The translations under genes were made by a program, and so were the position numbers. A stretch of DNA of 64,000 nt, taken from Modicisalibacter xianhensis (GTDB lineage: Bacteria; Pseudomonadota; Gammaproteobacteria; Pseudomonadales; Halomonadaceae). Every line of letters begins with the position of its first letter. The stretch's first letter is position 1. Where the stretch lies: the NCBI RefSeq assembly GCF_900113605.1, contig NZ_FOPY01000004.1:62001-126000 (forward strand). The letters are read 5' to 3'. Shown here in pieces: positions 35,324-45,181 of this stretch. Below the pieces are notes generated by a model that saw only the letters and a program-made list of their open reading frames with translations, did no database searches and was not told the DNA's origin.

Positions 35324-37605
35324 TGCGCGCCGGCCAGGCGGAAGGCATCACGCGCTGTCAGCATGTGCATCAGCCCTTCCAGAAGTGCCGTGGACGAGCG
35401 TGTCCGGCGCCCTCCCAGCGCGGCCATCACTTGTGTCCTTACGTCCATTGCCCAGTCATTGCGCTCCTGATCAAGCCGCGAAGCCACTGCAGCCAACCCC
35501 GAGGCCACCAGAAGCTGCAGCTCGGGATCGAGCGGCGTACGACTCGCCTCGCCGATCAGCCGCCAGGCACGGCGTGTCAACAACGGCAAGTCGTCATGAA
35601 TCAACTGGGCGACCATGGCCTCGATAGCACATTGCTCATGAGTCTCGTCTTGTGGCGCCAACCAATAACGTTGCCCCAGCGGGCGTCCGGTCTCTGACTC
35701 GACCAACGTACCGAACCAGGCATGTAGCCGCTCGCCATCGTCCAGGGCAACGGCCCGACGGGACAACGCGAGACGCGCATCACGTCCGCGATAGCGGCAT
35801 GCCAGTTGCGTTCGTGCCTCGGCATCGCGGCTCAGATCGGCAAGCGCATGCCGCTCCGATGCCACCATGACCCGGGAATTGGCCTGCGCCATTGCCAGCC
35901 ACGCCATGCCGAGGTTGGCCAGCGTGTCGCGAGCCAGTCCCCCCGGGCAACTGGGCAACAGATGCCAGGCCGGGCCGAGTTCGGCTTCGGCCCACATCAG
36001 GCGTTCTGATTCGCCCGCGGGCTGCAGGTGCGCGAGCCAGGGCATGGCCTGGGCATGACCGGCCGCATTCAGGCTGAGGGCCGGCATGGCCCAATCCGTG
36101 CCGTTGACCGGCCTTGTCCGTCCCCACAGCAAGTGATGCATGGCTTCCTGCTGGCCATGCCGCACTCGCCGGTCGATGTCCAGTAATGCCGGAATCCGGG
36201 CACGCTGCTGCTCCAGCGGGTAACCCAGCATGGGCCAGGCCTCCTCGAGCAGGGCGAAGCCGGAAACCTGGCGACGCAGGACCGACAGAGACGCAGCCAA
36301 GGTGCGCCCTTGCCCCAACAGGCCTCGCGACAACGCCTGGATACGCTGCCCGGGGGATGGGGCTATCGGCATGTCGATGGCAAACGATGATTGTCCCGCG
36401 ACGCTGAGTGCCTGTTGGACGAGCGTATCCCGCTCTGCCAGGCTCAAGTCCTCCGGCACTTGCTGACCATGTGACAGGTAGTGCAGACACAAGCCATGGC
36501 GTATGGCAATGTCCAGCACCGCGCCCAGGCGTGGCGCCTCGTCGACCTTGGTCAGGATCGCACCGTAGAGCGGCGCCCCGGCTGCCAGCGAAGCACGCTG
36601 ATAGGTCTCGACCACTTCTTCGAGCGTATCGCCATGACTGGCGGCATTGAGCAACAGCAGGCGGCGGATCGGACGGCATTCCGTACCGCTCTGGCTATCG
36701 CCAAGCATGGCGATCTGACCTGCCAGGCGCTGGTCGCGCTGGCTCATGCCGACGGTATCGATGATTACCAGGCGCTTGTCGGTCAGCCGGGTCAACAGGT
36801 TGCCAAGCGGCGCATCCGCTTCCAGGGCGTGCACTTCCACGCCCAGCAGGCGGGCATAAATCCGCAACTGTTCGTGAGCCCCGATTCGGTAGCTGTCGGT
36901 CGTCACCAAGGCGACACCCCTGGCGCCATGGCGCATCACGTAACGTGCGGCCAGCTTGGCGGTGGTGGTCGTCTTGCCGATACCCGTCGGCCCGACCAGG
37001 GCAAACACGCCACCGGCATCGAGCAAGCCATCTTCGTCATCGAGCACGGACAAGCGTGACGCGAGCTGCCGGCCTAGCCAGGCCTGGGCCTGCGACTCGT
37101 CGGCAGTCAGCAGTTCGGTGGGCGGTGTCTCGAGCAGCTCCTGTGCCAGGCGCACCCCGAACCCCGCCGCATATAAGCGCTGCCGGAGCCGGTCGACGAG
37201 ACTCTCGCCGGCCGGTGTCGAGGACGTGTGCATCTGAGAGGCCAGCAAGGCCCGCAGGTCCTGCATTTCCCCTAGTACCCGTTCACTGAAGGCGGCGAAG
37301 TCGCCCGGTAGTTGCCCACCCGGCTGGGAGACGCTGACGGTGTCGGATACCTTAGGCGGTTCCGGTTCAGAAGATGACTGCGCGCCAGCCCACGCACCCG
37401 CCGACGGGGACGGGGAGCGCACCGCGGGCGAGGCCACACCGGTCGGCGCAGTCATCCGCCCATGTTCATCATCCGCCAGCGCCAAAATCTCGACGCCTTC
37501 GGGCACCTGGCGATTGGACAATATCAAAGCATCGTCACCCAAGGCTGCACGCACCTGGCGCATGGCCTCTCGACTGTTGATGCCTACGAAGCGCTTGACG
37601 CTCAT
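35320..37605 (-). CDS. flhF: SRP-type GTPase FlhF with long C-terminal extension
   Basis: 761 residues; FlhF is usually 360-500. N-terminal B domain (about 1-60: RFVGINSREAMRQVRAALG, DALILSNRQV), a Pro/Ser/Ala-rich linker (about 60-100), then N and G domains with G1 GPTGIGKTTTT (205-215), LVTTDSYRIGAHEQL, DTVGMSQRD (283-291) and TKVDEA (352-357). The GTPase fold should end near residue 400. Residues about 403-761 are an added region, rich in Ala, Leu, Trp and Gln, with no motif I recognise. FlhF fixes the site of flagellar assembly in polar flagellates. The start overlaps flhA by 4 bases and a short flhG-like gene follows. Confidence 0.88.
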   Translation of the reverse strand: MSVKRFVGINSREAMRQVRAALGDDALILSNRQVPEGVEILALADDEHGRMTAPTGVASPAVRSPSPSAGAWAGAQSSSEPEPPKVSDTVSVSQPGGQLPGDFAAFSERVLGEMQDLRALLASQMHTSSTPAGESLVDRLRQRLYAAGFGVRLAQELLETPPTELLTADESQAQAWLGRQLASRLSVLDDEDGLLDAGGVFALVGPTGIGKTTTTAKLAARYVMRHGARGVALVTTDSYRIGAHEQLRIYARLLGVEVHALEADAPLGNLLTRLTDKRLVIIDTVGMSQRDQRLAGQIAMLGDSQSGTECRPIRRLLLLNAASHGDTLEEVVETYQRASLAAGAPLYGAILTKVDEAPRLGAVLDIAIRHGLCLHYLSHGQQVPEDLSLAERDTLVQQALSVAGQSSFAIDMPIAPSPGQRIQALSRGLLGQGRTLAASLSVLRRQVSGFALLEEAWPMLGYPLEQQRARIPALLDIDRRVRHGQQEAMHHLLWGRTRPVNGTDWAMPALSLNAAGHAQAMPWLAHLQPAGESERLMWAEAELGPAWHLLPSCPGGLARDTLANLGMAWLAMAQANSRVMVASERHALADLSRDAEARTQLACRYRGRDARLALSRRAVALDDGERLHAWFGTLVESETGRPLGQRYWLAPQDETHEQCAIEAMVAQLIHDDLPLLTRRAWRLIGEASRTPLDPELQLLVASGLAAVASRLDQERNDWAMDVRTQVMAALGGRRTRSSTALLEGLMHMLTARDAFRLAGAQ

Positions 37606-39686
37606 TGACGTCCTCCGATCAGGGTAGTGACCCGCAGGGTACGGTCATCGGGAATTTCCGCCTGGGACAACACCGCGAGCTGGCGCAGGCGACGGCGCAG
37701 GAAGCGCGACAGCAGCGGCCGCAGCTCATGCTGGACGACCAGCACAGTCGGTTCGCCACTGGCTTCCTGACGCGCGACGCCGGCTTCCGACTGGGTCATC
37801 AGGGTGTCGGCCAGCCCCGGCTCGAGGGCACCGCCGCCGTGTAGCGCCTGGCTCAGGACCTGTTCGAGGTTAGCGTCCAGACCGATCACGTGCAGCTCGT
37901 CATGTCCCGGGAACCACTGCTGGGTAATGGCACGGCCCAGGGCAATACGTACCATGGCGGTCAACTCATGCGCGTCGCTCTGCGGCGAGCCATGCTCGGC
38001 CAAGGTATCGAGGATGGTACGCAGGTCACGGATCGAGACATCTTCCTCGAGCAGGTTCTGCAGCAGGCGCTGCAACGTGGTCAGCGAGACCAGCTTGGGC
38101 ACCACGTCCTCGACCAGCGTCTTGCTCTCGTCGGCCAGCTTGTCGAGCAGTTGCTGGACTTCCTGGCGGCCCAGCATTTCACCGGCATGGCGGTGCAGCA
38201 GGTGGTTGAGGTGCGTCGCGACCACCGTGCCGGCATCCACCACCGTGTAGCCATAGACCTGGGCGTGCTCGCGCTGGTTGCTGTCGATCCACACCGCCGG
38301 CAGGCCGAAGGCGGGATCCTGGGTCGGGGTGCCCTCGAGGTGGCCCGAGACCTGACCGGGATCGATGGCCAGCCATTTGCCGGGATAGGCCTCGGCACGC
38401 CCGATCTCGGCGCCCTTGAGGGTAATGACGTAGGTGTTGGGCCCCAGCTCGAGATTGTCGCGAATGTGCACCACGGGCGGCAGGAAACCGACTTCCTGGG
38501 CAAACTTCTTGCGTACGCTCTTGATGCGTCCCAGCAATTCACCACCCTGGCGATGATCGACCATGGGAATCAGGCGATGGCCAACCTCGAGCCCCAGGGT
38601 ATCGACCAGTTGCACATCGTCCCAACTCGCCTCAGGCACTTCCTGCTGCGCCGGCGCGGCTGCCGTATTGATGGTTTCTTCGGCCAGTTTTTCGTCGGCA
38701 CGACGCATCATCCACCAGGCCAGACCACCCAGCAGGACGGTAAAAAGCAGGAACACGAAGTTGGGCATGCCCGGCACCAGGCCCAGCAGGCCCATGACGC
38801 ACGCCGCAAGAATCAGCACCTGGGGCTTGTTGAACAGCTGGCCCATCATCTGCTGGCCAACATCCTGCTCGGTGTTGACACGGGATACGGTGACACCGGC
38901 CGCAGTGGAGATCACCAACGCAGGGATCTGCGCCACCAGCCCGTCGCCGATGGTCAGCAGCGTATAGGTCCGCGCGGCATCGCCAAAGGCCATGTCGTGC
39001 TGCATCACACCGATCAGCAGGCCGCCGATGAGGTTGACCACCATGATGATCAGGCCGGCCACGGCGTCACCGCGCACGAACTTGCTGGCGCCGTCCATGG
39101 AACCGTAGAAATCCGATTCCTGGGAAATCTCGCCACGACGGCGCTTGGCGTCTTCCTCGCCGATCAGCCCGGCATTGAGATCGGCATCGATGGCCATCTG
39201 CTTGCCCGGCATGGAATCGAGCATGAAGCGCGCGCCGACTTCGGCAATACGCCCGGCACCCTTGGTGATGACCATGAAGTTGATGATGACCAGGATCAGG
39301 AACACAACCAGGCCCACGGCGAAGTTGCCACCGATGAGGAATTCACCGAATGCCTCGATGACCTTGCCCGCTGCGTCGCCGCCTTCATCGCCTTCCATCA
39401 GTACCACACGGGTCGAGGCGACGTTGAGCGACAGGCGCAGCAGCGTGGTGAACAGCAGCACGGCGGGAAACGCCGCGAAGTCCAGCGGCTTTTCAGTGAA
39501 CATGCTGACCAGCAGCACCATGATCGACAGCGCGATGTTGAAGGTGAAGAACAGGTCCAGTGCGAACGGCGGCAGGGGCAGGATCATCATCGACAGAATC
39601 ATGATGATCAGTACCGGACCGGCCAGCAGCTTCATATGGGCATTGCCCAGCAAGTTCTGACGACCCAGAGAATCCAGCAGGTTCAT
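37602..39686 (-). CDS. flhA: Flagellar export gate protein FlhA
   Basis: 694 residues: eight membrane helices in the first ~330, then the large cytoplasmic domain that binds export chaperones. The FHIPEP family block is clear: GAGRIAEVGARFMLDSMPGKQ, DADLNAGLI, EESDFYGSMDGASKFVRGDA-like sequence (about 165-210). FlhA forms the nonameric gate ring of the flagellar type III export machine and couples it to the proton motive force. It overlaps flhB upstream and flhF downstream by 4 bases each, so the three are translated together. The long opposite-strand frame over this gene is a coding shadow. Confidence 0.96.
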   Translation of the reverse strand: MNLLDSLGRQNLLGNAHMKLLAGPVLIIMILSMMILPLPPFALDLFFTFNIALSIMVLLVSMFTEKPLDFAAFPAVLLFTTLLRLSLNVASTRVVLMEGDEGGDAAGKVIEAFGEFLIGGNFAVGLVVFLILVIINFMVITKGAGRIAEVGARFMLDSMPGKQMAIDADLNAGLIGEEDAKRRRGEISQESDFYGSMDGASKFVRGDAVAGLIIMVVNLIGGLLIGVMQHDMAFGDAARTYTLLTIGDGLVAQIPALVISTAAGVTVSRVNTEQDVGQQMMGQLFNKPQVLILAACVMGLLGLVPGMPNFVFLLFTVLLGGLAWWMMRRADEKLAEETINTAAAPAQQEVPEASWDDVQLVDTLGLEVGHRLIPMVDHRQGGELLGRIKSVRKKFAQEVGFLPPVVHIRDNLELGPNTYVITLKGAEIGRAEAYPGKWLAIDPGQVSGHLEGTPTQDPAFGLPAVWIDSNQREHAQVYGYTVVDAGTVVATHLNHLLHRHAGEMLGRQEVQQLLDKLADESKTLVEDVVPKLVSLTTLQRLLQNLLEEDVSIRDLRTILDTLAEHGSPQSDAHELTAMVRIALGRAITQQWFPGHDELHVIGLDANLEQVLSQALHGGGALEPGLADTLMTQSEAGVARQEASGEPTVLVVQHELRPLLSRFLRRRLRQLAVLSQAEIPDDRTLRVTTLIGGRQ

Positions 39687-40849
39687 TGAGCATCCTCGGA
39701 AGGTGATTCGCGCCGCGTGGCGTCGTCGAGTTCAGCGGGTACCGGCAGATTGCGCGGCGTGTCGGGCATATCGCCGCCTTCACGACGGACTTGCTTGAGG
39801 CGAAATGCCCAGGCCAGCACCTCGGCCACGGCGGTATAGAGATCAGCCGGAATTTCCCGGTCGAGATCGACATGACGATACAGGGCACGCGCCAGCGGCG
39901 GCGCCTCGAGTCGGGGTACGTTGTGCTCGTCGCCTAGCTCGCGGATGCGCGCCGCCACCGCGTCCACGCCCTTGGCGACGACACGCGGCGCACCCATTTC
40001 ACCGTCACGGTAACTCAGGGCAACGGCGTAGTGCGTCGGGTTGGTGACGATGACATCCGCCTCGGGCACCTTGCTCATCATTCGCCCACGGGCCATCGCC
40101 TGCTGCTGTTGGCGAATACGTCCCTTGACGTGCGGATCGCCCTCGGACTCCTTGTGCTCCTTCTTGATCTCGTCCTTGGTCATGCGCAGCTTCTTGTTGT
40201 GACTCCAGAGCTGATAAGGCACATCGATCAGAATGACCACGATCAGCGACAGTACGATCAGGCCACAACACAGCGCGGCCAGCTTGAGCGCATGAAACAG
40301 AGCGATCTCGAGCGGCTGGTCCATCAGGGCCAGAAACTCACCGCGCCTGGACCACAAGAAGCCGATCGCCACGCTGCCGGTCAGCAACGATTTGGCAATG
40401 GCCTTGAAAAGTTCGGCCAGCGCCTGGGTGGAAAACATCCGCTTGAGACCCTTGAGCGGATTGAGCTTGGAGAACTGAGGCTTCAAGGACTTTCCGGAAA
40501 TCAGCCAGCCGCCCAGCAGCGCCGGTGCGATCAACGCCACGACGGTCAACAACAAGAACAGCGGGACCAGCGCAATCAGGGTATGTGTCCCGAGCGCCCA
40601 GAAATTCGCCAGCATCAAGGCACTATCGAAGGCAATGCTTCGCTCGAACAGAAAGGTCTGTTCCATCATCAGCCCAAGCTGGTCATAGAGCAGCGAGCCC
40701 ATGGCCCACAGGCTGGCGACACCTGCCATCAACATCATGAAGGTGGCAAGCTCTCGGGAACGGGCAACCTGGCCTTCTTCACGCGCCTTTTCAATGCGTC
40801 GTGGCGTTGGCTCTTCGGTCTTGTCTTCCTGGCTGGTCTCGTCGGCCAT
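39683..40849 (-). CDS. flhB: Flagellar export switch protein FlhB
   Basis: 388 residues. N-terminal KTEEPTPRRIEKAREEGQVARS is the family signature; four membrane helices follow (about 30-210). The cytoplasmic domain has the self-cleaving NPTHYAVAL motif (about residue 268), where cleavage between Asn and Pro switches export from hook to filament substrates. The C-terminal 40 residues are a charged, Pro-rich tail. It is first in flhB-flhA-flhF-(flhG-like)-flhE. A second, free copy of the FlhB C-terminal domain is encoded at 60282. Confidence 0.96.
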   Translation of the reverse strand: MADETSQEDKTEEPTPRRIEKAREEGQVARSRELATFMMLMAGVASLWAMGSLLYDQLGLMMEQTFLFERSIAFDSALMLANFWALGTHTLIALVPLFLLLTVVALIAPALLGGWLISGKSLKPQFSKLNPLKGLKRMFSTQALAELFKAIAKSLLTGSVAIGFLWSRRGEFLALMDQPLEIALFHALKLAALCCGLIVLSLIVVILIDVPYQLWSHNKKLRMTKDEIKKEHKESEGDPHVKGRIRQQQQAMARGRMMSKVPEADVIVTNPTHYAVALSYRDGEMGAPRVVAKGVDAVAARIRELGDEHNVPRLEAPPLARALYRHVDLDREIPADLYTAVAEVLAWAFRLKQVRREGGDMPDTPRNLPVPAELDDATRRESPSEDAQ

Positions 40850-40925
40850 GGTTCCTGCAGCGAATAGCGGTCAAACGGAGTGGACGCTGGCTATTCTGCG
40901 TGGCACAGGCGAGAGACGATCACAC

Positions 40926-40967
40926 AAAAAGCGCGACGAATCGTGCGTTAATTCACGATTGTCGCGC
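40926..40967 (-). terminator. Terminator after cheYZ
   Basis: On the minus strand: GCGCGACAATCGTG (40967-40954), an 8-base loop, CACGATTCGTCGCGC (40945-40931), then TTTTT. The stem has a single bulge. It lies about 70 bases after the cheZ stop and separates cheYZ from flhB. Confidence 0.85.
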
Positions 40968-41035
40968 GTAAGCGGGCAAGTCTAGCGAGGGCACAGCGCA
41001 CCGGAAGGCAGCGATACGCCGTGGAACGAACGGGG

Positions 41036-41695
41036 TCAGAAACCCAGCGAGTCGAGCAGGTCGTCCACCTGATCCTGACTGCTGACCACATCGGCGCCTT
41101 CGGGCTTGATCTGCGGCCCGTTGAGCAGCGACGACTCGCGCTCGGCGTCCATCACTCGACGCAATTCCTTGCGATCGTCACTGTCCGGCACATTATCCAG
41201 CAGCACCTGAACCAACTGGTTCTCGATCTGCTTGATGACGTCCATCATCTTCTTGATCACCTGGCCGGTCAGGTCCTGGAAGTCCTGAGCCATCATGATC
41301 TCAAGCAACTCGGCATTGGTTGCCTGCGTCTTGGCGGGAACGTCGCCAAGGTAGTTGCGCGTATCGATTACCAGCGCCTTGGCATCGTCGAGCTCCTTGG
41401 GCTCGGCGAACCATTCCGCCCAGCGCTTGTCGAGCTCATTGGCCCGCGCCTCGAGGCCCTCCTGGATCGGCTGCGCCCGATCAATGGCATTCAGGGCACG
41501 CTCGGCAGCCTGCTCGGTCATCGATGCCACGTAATTCAAGCGGTCGCGCGCATCGGGTATGGCTTCAGCTGCTCGTTCGATTTCCTTGTCGAGGCCCAAC
41601 TCACGCATGCTGTCACGCAGCATGCGAGTCAGTTGCCCGATTCTCAGGATAAGATCATCGCCGTGATTGACGGCTTGCTGCGCTTCACCGCTCAT
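41036..41695 (-). CDS. cheZ: Chemotaxis phosphatase CheZ
   Basis: 219 residues, mostly helical. The central [18 protein letters not shown] carries the catalytic glutamine (about residue 147 in E. coli numbering), and the C-terminal DDLLDSLGF is the CheY-binding helix joined by a flexible linker. It removes phosphate from CheY-P and so ends the tumbling signal. It lies 19 bases after cheY; GAGGAGGG precedes its ATG. A strong terminator follows. Confidence 0.94.
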   Translation of the reverse strand: MSGEAQQAVNHGDDLILRIGQLTRMLRDSMRELGLDKEIERAAEAIPDARDRLNYVASMTEQAAERALNAIDRAQPIQEGLEARANELDKRWAEWFAEPKELDDAKALVIDTRNYLGDVPAKTQATNAELLEIMMAQDFQDLTGQVIKKMMDVIKQIENQLVQVLLDNVPDSDDRKELRRVMDAERESSLLNGPQIKPEGADVVSSQDQVDDLLDSLGF

Positions 41696-41714
41696 GGCTG
41701 GCCCTCCTCACGGA

Positions 41715-42104
41715 TCATTTGCCCAGTTTTTCGAAAATCTTGTTGAGTTTTTCTTCCAGCGTCGCGGCGGTGAACGGCTTGACCACATAGCCGTTGGCCC
41801 CGGCCTGGGCCGCAGCGATGATGTTCTCTTTCTTGGCTTCCGCCGTGACCATCAAAACCGGAAGAGACTTGAGCGCATCGTCGGCGCGGATCTGCTTGAG
41901 CATCTCCAGGCCATCGAGGTTGGGCATGTTCCAGTCGGACACGACGAACTCGAAACCACCGGAGCGCAGCTTGCCCAGCGCATCCTGGCCGTCTTCGGCC
42001 TCTTCCACATTGGTGTAGCCCAGTTCCTTGAGCAGACTGCGGACAATGCGTCGCATGGTGGGAAAGTCATCTACCACCAGAATGCTCATGTTCTTATCGG
42101 CCAT
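41715..42104 (-). CDS. cheY: Chemotaxis response regulator CheY
   Basis: 129 residues from the ATG at 42104 (GAGGAAG upstream). Numbering matches E. coli CheY exactly: Asp12, Asp13, phospho-acceptor Asp57 (SDWNMP), Thr87 (VTAEA) and Lys109 (VKPF). Single receiver domain without an output domain; CheY-P binds FliM/FliN and reverses the motor. Paired with cheZ directly downstream. The 163 bases upstream hold several short hairpins but no clear sigma-28 promoter. Confidence 0.96.
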   Translation of the reverse strand: MADKNMSILVVDDFPTMRRIVRSLLKELGYTNVEEAEDGQDALGKLRSGGFEFVVSDWNMPNLDGLEMLKQIRADDALKSLPVLMVTAEAKKENIIAAAQAGANGYVVKPFTAATLEEKLNKIFEKLGK

Positions 42105-42267
42105 CTTTCTTCCTCGTCGTCTAAGTGGCACGCCAAACGGCTATCGTGATTGTCGCAGTGAAAACGCGGGGGCAAAGTAGTGAGTAATCCAGCATTCCCG
42201 GCGCATTTCACCGTTGCAGGGCCCTGCTTCGCCAGAAGCGGCACAGGGCGGTGTCGTATAGTCAGGC

Positions 42268-43995
42268 TCAGAATTCTTCCCAGTCGTCCCCGGCCTCGGC
42301 CACCGGCTGGGACTTGACGGCTGCCTTGTTCCGGGCCGCCGGTATCCGGTGTGCGGCGGACTGTTTCGTGGCAGGTGCGGACGGCGAGGCGGTGGCATGC
42401 GCCAGCCTGGCGGTCGGCTCGCTGCCCAGCTGGCCATGGCCGGCCAGGCGGAACACGGCAACGGCCTGCTCCAGACGGCTGGCCTGTTCTTCGAGAGAAG
42501 CCGCAGCGGCTGCCGCCTGCTGGACGAGCGCCGCATTCTGCTGGGTGACTTCATCCATCTGTGTGATGGCAGTATTGACCTGCTCGATACCGTCGCTCTG
42601 CTCCTGAGACGCGGCGGAGATCTCGTCCATGATGTCGGTGACACGACGCACCGCCGCCACCACATCGCGCATCGTGGTGCCCGCCTCCTCGACCAGCGTC
42701 GAACCTTCCTGGATCTGCGCTACCGAGTTGTCAATCAGCGCCTTGATCTCCTTGGCGGCCGCAGCGGAACGGCTGGCCAGGTTGCGTACCTCGCCGGCAA
42801 CCACGGCGAAGCCGCGGCCCTGCTCACCGGCACGCGCCGCTTCGACCGAGGCATTGAGCGCCAGGATATTCGTCTGAAACGCGATGGAGTCGATCACGCC
42901 GGTAATGTCGGAAATCTTCTTCGAGCTGCCGGAGATGCCGTGCATCGTGGTAATGACACGCTCCACGACGTCCCCGCCGTGCCCTGCTGTCGATGAGGCA
43001 TCGTTGGCCAGCGTACTTGCCTGGCGGGCATTGTCGGCGTTCTGACGCACGGTGGCGGTCAGCTGCTCCATGCTCGCCGCGGTTTCTTCGATGGAGGCCG
43101 CCTGCTGCTCGGTGCGTGAAGACAGGTCGGCGTTGCCGCTGGCGATCTCGCGCGTGCCGACATGGATCGAACCGCTGCTCTGGCGCACGGTGGCAACGGT
43201 CTTGCTCAGCCCTTGCTGCATGTCGCGCATGGACGCGAACAGTTGGCCGATCTCGTTGCGGTTGAAGACCTTGATCTCGTGGGAAAGATCCGCCTTGGCG
43301 ATGCGCTCGAAATGCTCGCCAGCCTCACGCAGGGGACGGACAACCATGTTCACCAGGCCGAAGCGCACCGCGACTAGCATCAGCAGCGCGAACACGACGA
43401 CGGCCAGGCCGATGGCCTCGAACAACTGGGTGCGCGCCTGGTACTCGCTCATGCTGGCCTGACCCAGCTCATTCGCGTAACGCACGTATTCGGTCATGGC
43501 ACTGGCCAGGGGGGCCTCGGCGTTTTCGAGTTCAGGCTTGAACGTGTCATAGCCGGAAATATTATTGCCGGCCAGCGCCTGCTGCTGCAGTTCCAGTAGT
43601 CTCAGTACCTCGGCAAAGTGCGTCTCTACAGGATCCGTTAGCGGGTGGATCGCCTCGCTCTTGGGCAAGGCCTGGAATGCTGCGAATCTTGCCTGGGCAC
43701 GCTCGATGAGGTCTTTCGCTTGTGTCACTTGTGCTTCAGCCAGGTCACTACGCCCCAGGTAAAGCGCTGCCGAGGCGCCTTCAAGACTCAGGCGGGCCCG
43801 TAGCTTGAGCACATCGGCGCGACTGATCTCGCTGAGCTGCTTGACGTTGACCTCGTTGAGGGTACCGATCGACTCTTCGGCCGCCCGGTTACCGGTATAG
43901 GCCAAGCCGGCCAGCACCAGAAAAAACACGCCGACACACAACAACACCGAGGTCAGCAAGGTATTGATTGAAATGTTTCCGAGCAGGCGCTTCAT
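42268..43995 (-). CDS. Methyl-accepting chemotaxis protein (four-helix-bundle type)
   Basis: 575 residues. Membrane helices near 10-32 and 190-212 flank a periplasmic helical domain of about 150 residues (Tar/Tsr-like four-helix bundle), then HAMP (about 212-265) and the signalling domain with the conserved tip [21 protein letters not shown]. The C-terminus ends in DDWEEF, a CheR/CheB-tethering pentapeptide of the NWETF type. It therefore belongs to the high-abundance class. The ligand cannot be read from sequence. It lies between cheB and cheY. Confidence 0.93.
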   Translation of the reverse strand: MKRLLGNISINTLLTSVLLCVGVFFLVLAGLAYTGNRAAEESIGTLNEVNVKQLSEISRADVLKLRARLSLEGASAALYLGRSDLAEAQVTQAKDLIERAQARFAAFQALPKSEAIHPLTDPVETHFAEVLRLLELQQQALAGNNISGYDTFKPELENAEAPLASAMTEYVRYANELGQASMSEYQARTQLFEAIGLAVVVFALLMLVAVRFGLVNMVVRPLREAGEHFERIAKADLSHEIKVFNRNEIGQLFASMRDMQQGLSKTVATVRQSSGSIHVGTREIASGNADLSSRTEQQAASIEETAASMEQLTATVRQNADNARQASTLANDASSTAGHGGDVVERVITTMHGISGSSKKISDITGVIDSIAFQTNILALNASVEAARAGEQGRGFAVVAGEVRNLASRSAAAAKEIKALIDNSVAQIQEGSTLVEEAGTTMRDVVAAVRRVTDIMDEISAASQEQSDGIEQVNTAITQMDEVTQQNAALVQQAAAAAASLEEQASRLEQAVAVFRLAGHGQLGSEPTARLAHATASPSAPATKQSAAHRIPAARNKAAVKSQPVAEAGDDWEEF

Positions 43996-44029
43996 GGTTC
44001 AGTTTCCCTGTGTCGTTAAAAGACTGTTC

Positions 44030-45091
44030 TTATACCCGCTGGGCCCGTCCCGACGCGGCCACCAAGTGCATGATCTGTCCAGCCATCTGGTCAAGGTCGA
44101 CGACATCCATGGCACCGCCCAGGGCCACCGCCTCGCGCGGCATGCCATATACCACGCAGGTCGACTCGCTCTGTGCCAGGGTATGCGAGCCGGCTTGACG
44201 CATGGCCAACAGCCCGGCTGCGCCATCCTTGCCCATACCGGTCAGAATGACGCCGATGGCATTACGTCCGGCATGCTGGGCCGCTGAGTGAAACAGCACG
44301 TCCACCGAGGGGCGGTGACGATTCACCGGCGGGCCGTTGTCCAGTTGAGCCACGTAGTTGGCCCCGCTTCTGCCCAACTTGAGGTGCGCATCGCCCGGTG
44401 CAATATACGCATGCCCAGGGAGTACGCGCTCGCCGTCCTCGGCTTCCTTGACGGTGATGCGGCACAGTCGGTTGAGCCGTTCGGCGAACGACCGCGTGAA
44501 GCCCCCCGGCATGTGCTGGGTGATCAGGATGGCCGGTGAATTGGCCGGGAGCGGCTCCAGTACACTGCGAATGGCCTCGGTGCCCCCCGTCGATGCCCCG
44601 ATGATGATGAGCTTCTCGCTCGAGATGAGCGGGGCCTTGATGGCCGCCGGTGGTGGCGTCCCCTCGCGGCGTACGCTGCGTGGGCGCGAACGCGCGGCTG
44701 CGCGAAGCTTGTCGGCGATCATGTTGCTGTAATCGAGCATGCCGCTGCGGATGCCCAACTGCGGCTTGGCCACGAAATCGACGGCGCCGAGTTCCAGGGC
44801 ACGCAAGGTGATTTCCGAGCCGGCCTGGGTCAGCGAGGACACCATCAGGACCGGCATCGGCCGCAGGCGCATCAGGCGCTCGAGGAAATCGAGCCCATCC
44901 ATGCGCGGCATTTCCACATCCAGGGTCAGCACGTCGGGATTGGTACGCTTGATCAGGTCACGGGCCACGAGCGGATCCGGGGCCGTCGCCACGACTTCCA
45001 TATCCGGCTGCGAGTTGATGATTTCGGTCATCAGGTCGCGAATCAGTGCGGAATCGTCGACACACAGCACCTTTATCTTGGGTGCACTCAA
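44030..45091 (-). CDS. cheB: Chemotaxis methylesterase/deamidase CheB
   Basis: 353 residues from a TTG at 45091, chosen for AAGGAGAGTGTCCT directly upstream; the ATG at 45136 has no ribosome site. Receiver domain with Asp12, Asp13 and phospho-acceptor Asp58 ([10 protein letters not shown]). C-terminal methylesterase with the catalytic triad: Ser in [11 protein letters not shown], His in [12 protein letters not shown], Asp in GMGKDGAAG. It removes methyl groups from receptors when phosphorylated by CheA, resetting sensitivity. A sigma-28 promoter within the end of cheR could express it apart from cheR. Confidence 0.95.
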   Translation of the reverse strand: MSAPKIKVLCVDDSALIRDLMTEIINSQPDMEVVATAPDPLVARDLIKRTNPDVLTLDVEMPRMDGLDFLERLMRLRPMPVLMVSSLTQAGSEITLRALELGAVDFVAKPQLGIRSGMLDYSNMIADKLRAAARSRPRSVRREGTPPPAAIKAPLISSEKLIIIGASTGGTEAIRSVLEPLPANSPAILITQHMPGGFTRSFAERLNRLCRITVKEAEDGERVLPGHAYIAPGDAHLKLGRSGANYVAQLDNGPPVNRHRPSVDVLFHSAAQHAGRNAIGVILTGMGKDGAAGLLAMRQAGSHTLAQSESTCVVYGMPREAVALGGAMDVVDLDQMAGQIMHLVAASGRAQRV

Positions 45092-45154
45092 AGGACACTC
45101 TCCTTTCCATCGCGTTGCCGTCCAGCGGCAGCGCAAAAGGACACAATGCTCAGA

Positions 45155-45181
45155 CTATCGGCCATGACCCGGTCGACTTGA
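45155..45181 (-). promoter_or_regulatory. Sigma-28 promoter inside the end of cheR, before cheB
   Basis: -35 TCAAGTCG (45181-45174), an 11-base spacer, -10 GCCGATAG (45162-45155). Both match FliA consensus elements. The -10 ends exactly on the cheR stop codon TAG, so the promoter is encoded by the last nine codons of cheR. Transcription would begin near 45148 and reach the cheB start at 45091. Confidence 0.75.

Noticed and set aside
37890-39689. 599-codon open frame on the plus strand
   Set aside because: It lies exactly opposite flhA, is rich in His, Gln and Asp as expected from the antisense of hydrophobic codons in GC-rich DNA, and has no motif or ribosome site.
42213-42255. Palindromes after a receptor gene as a terminator
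   Set aside because: GCAGGGCCCTGC and GCTTC/GAAGC stems exist but no T run follows and the structures compete with each other.
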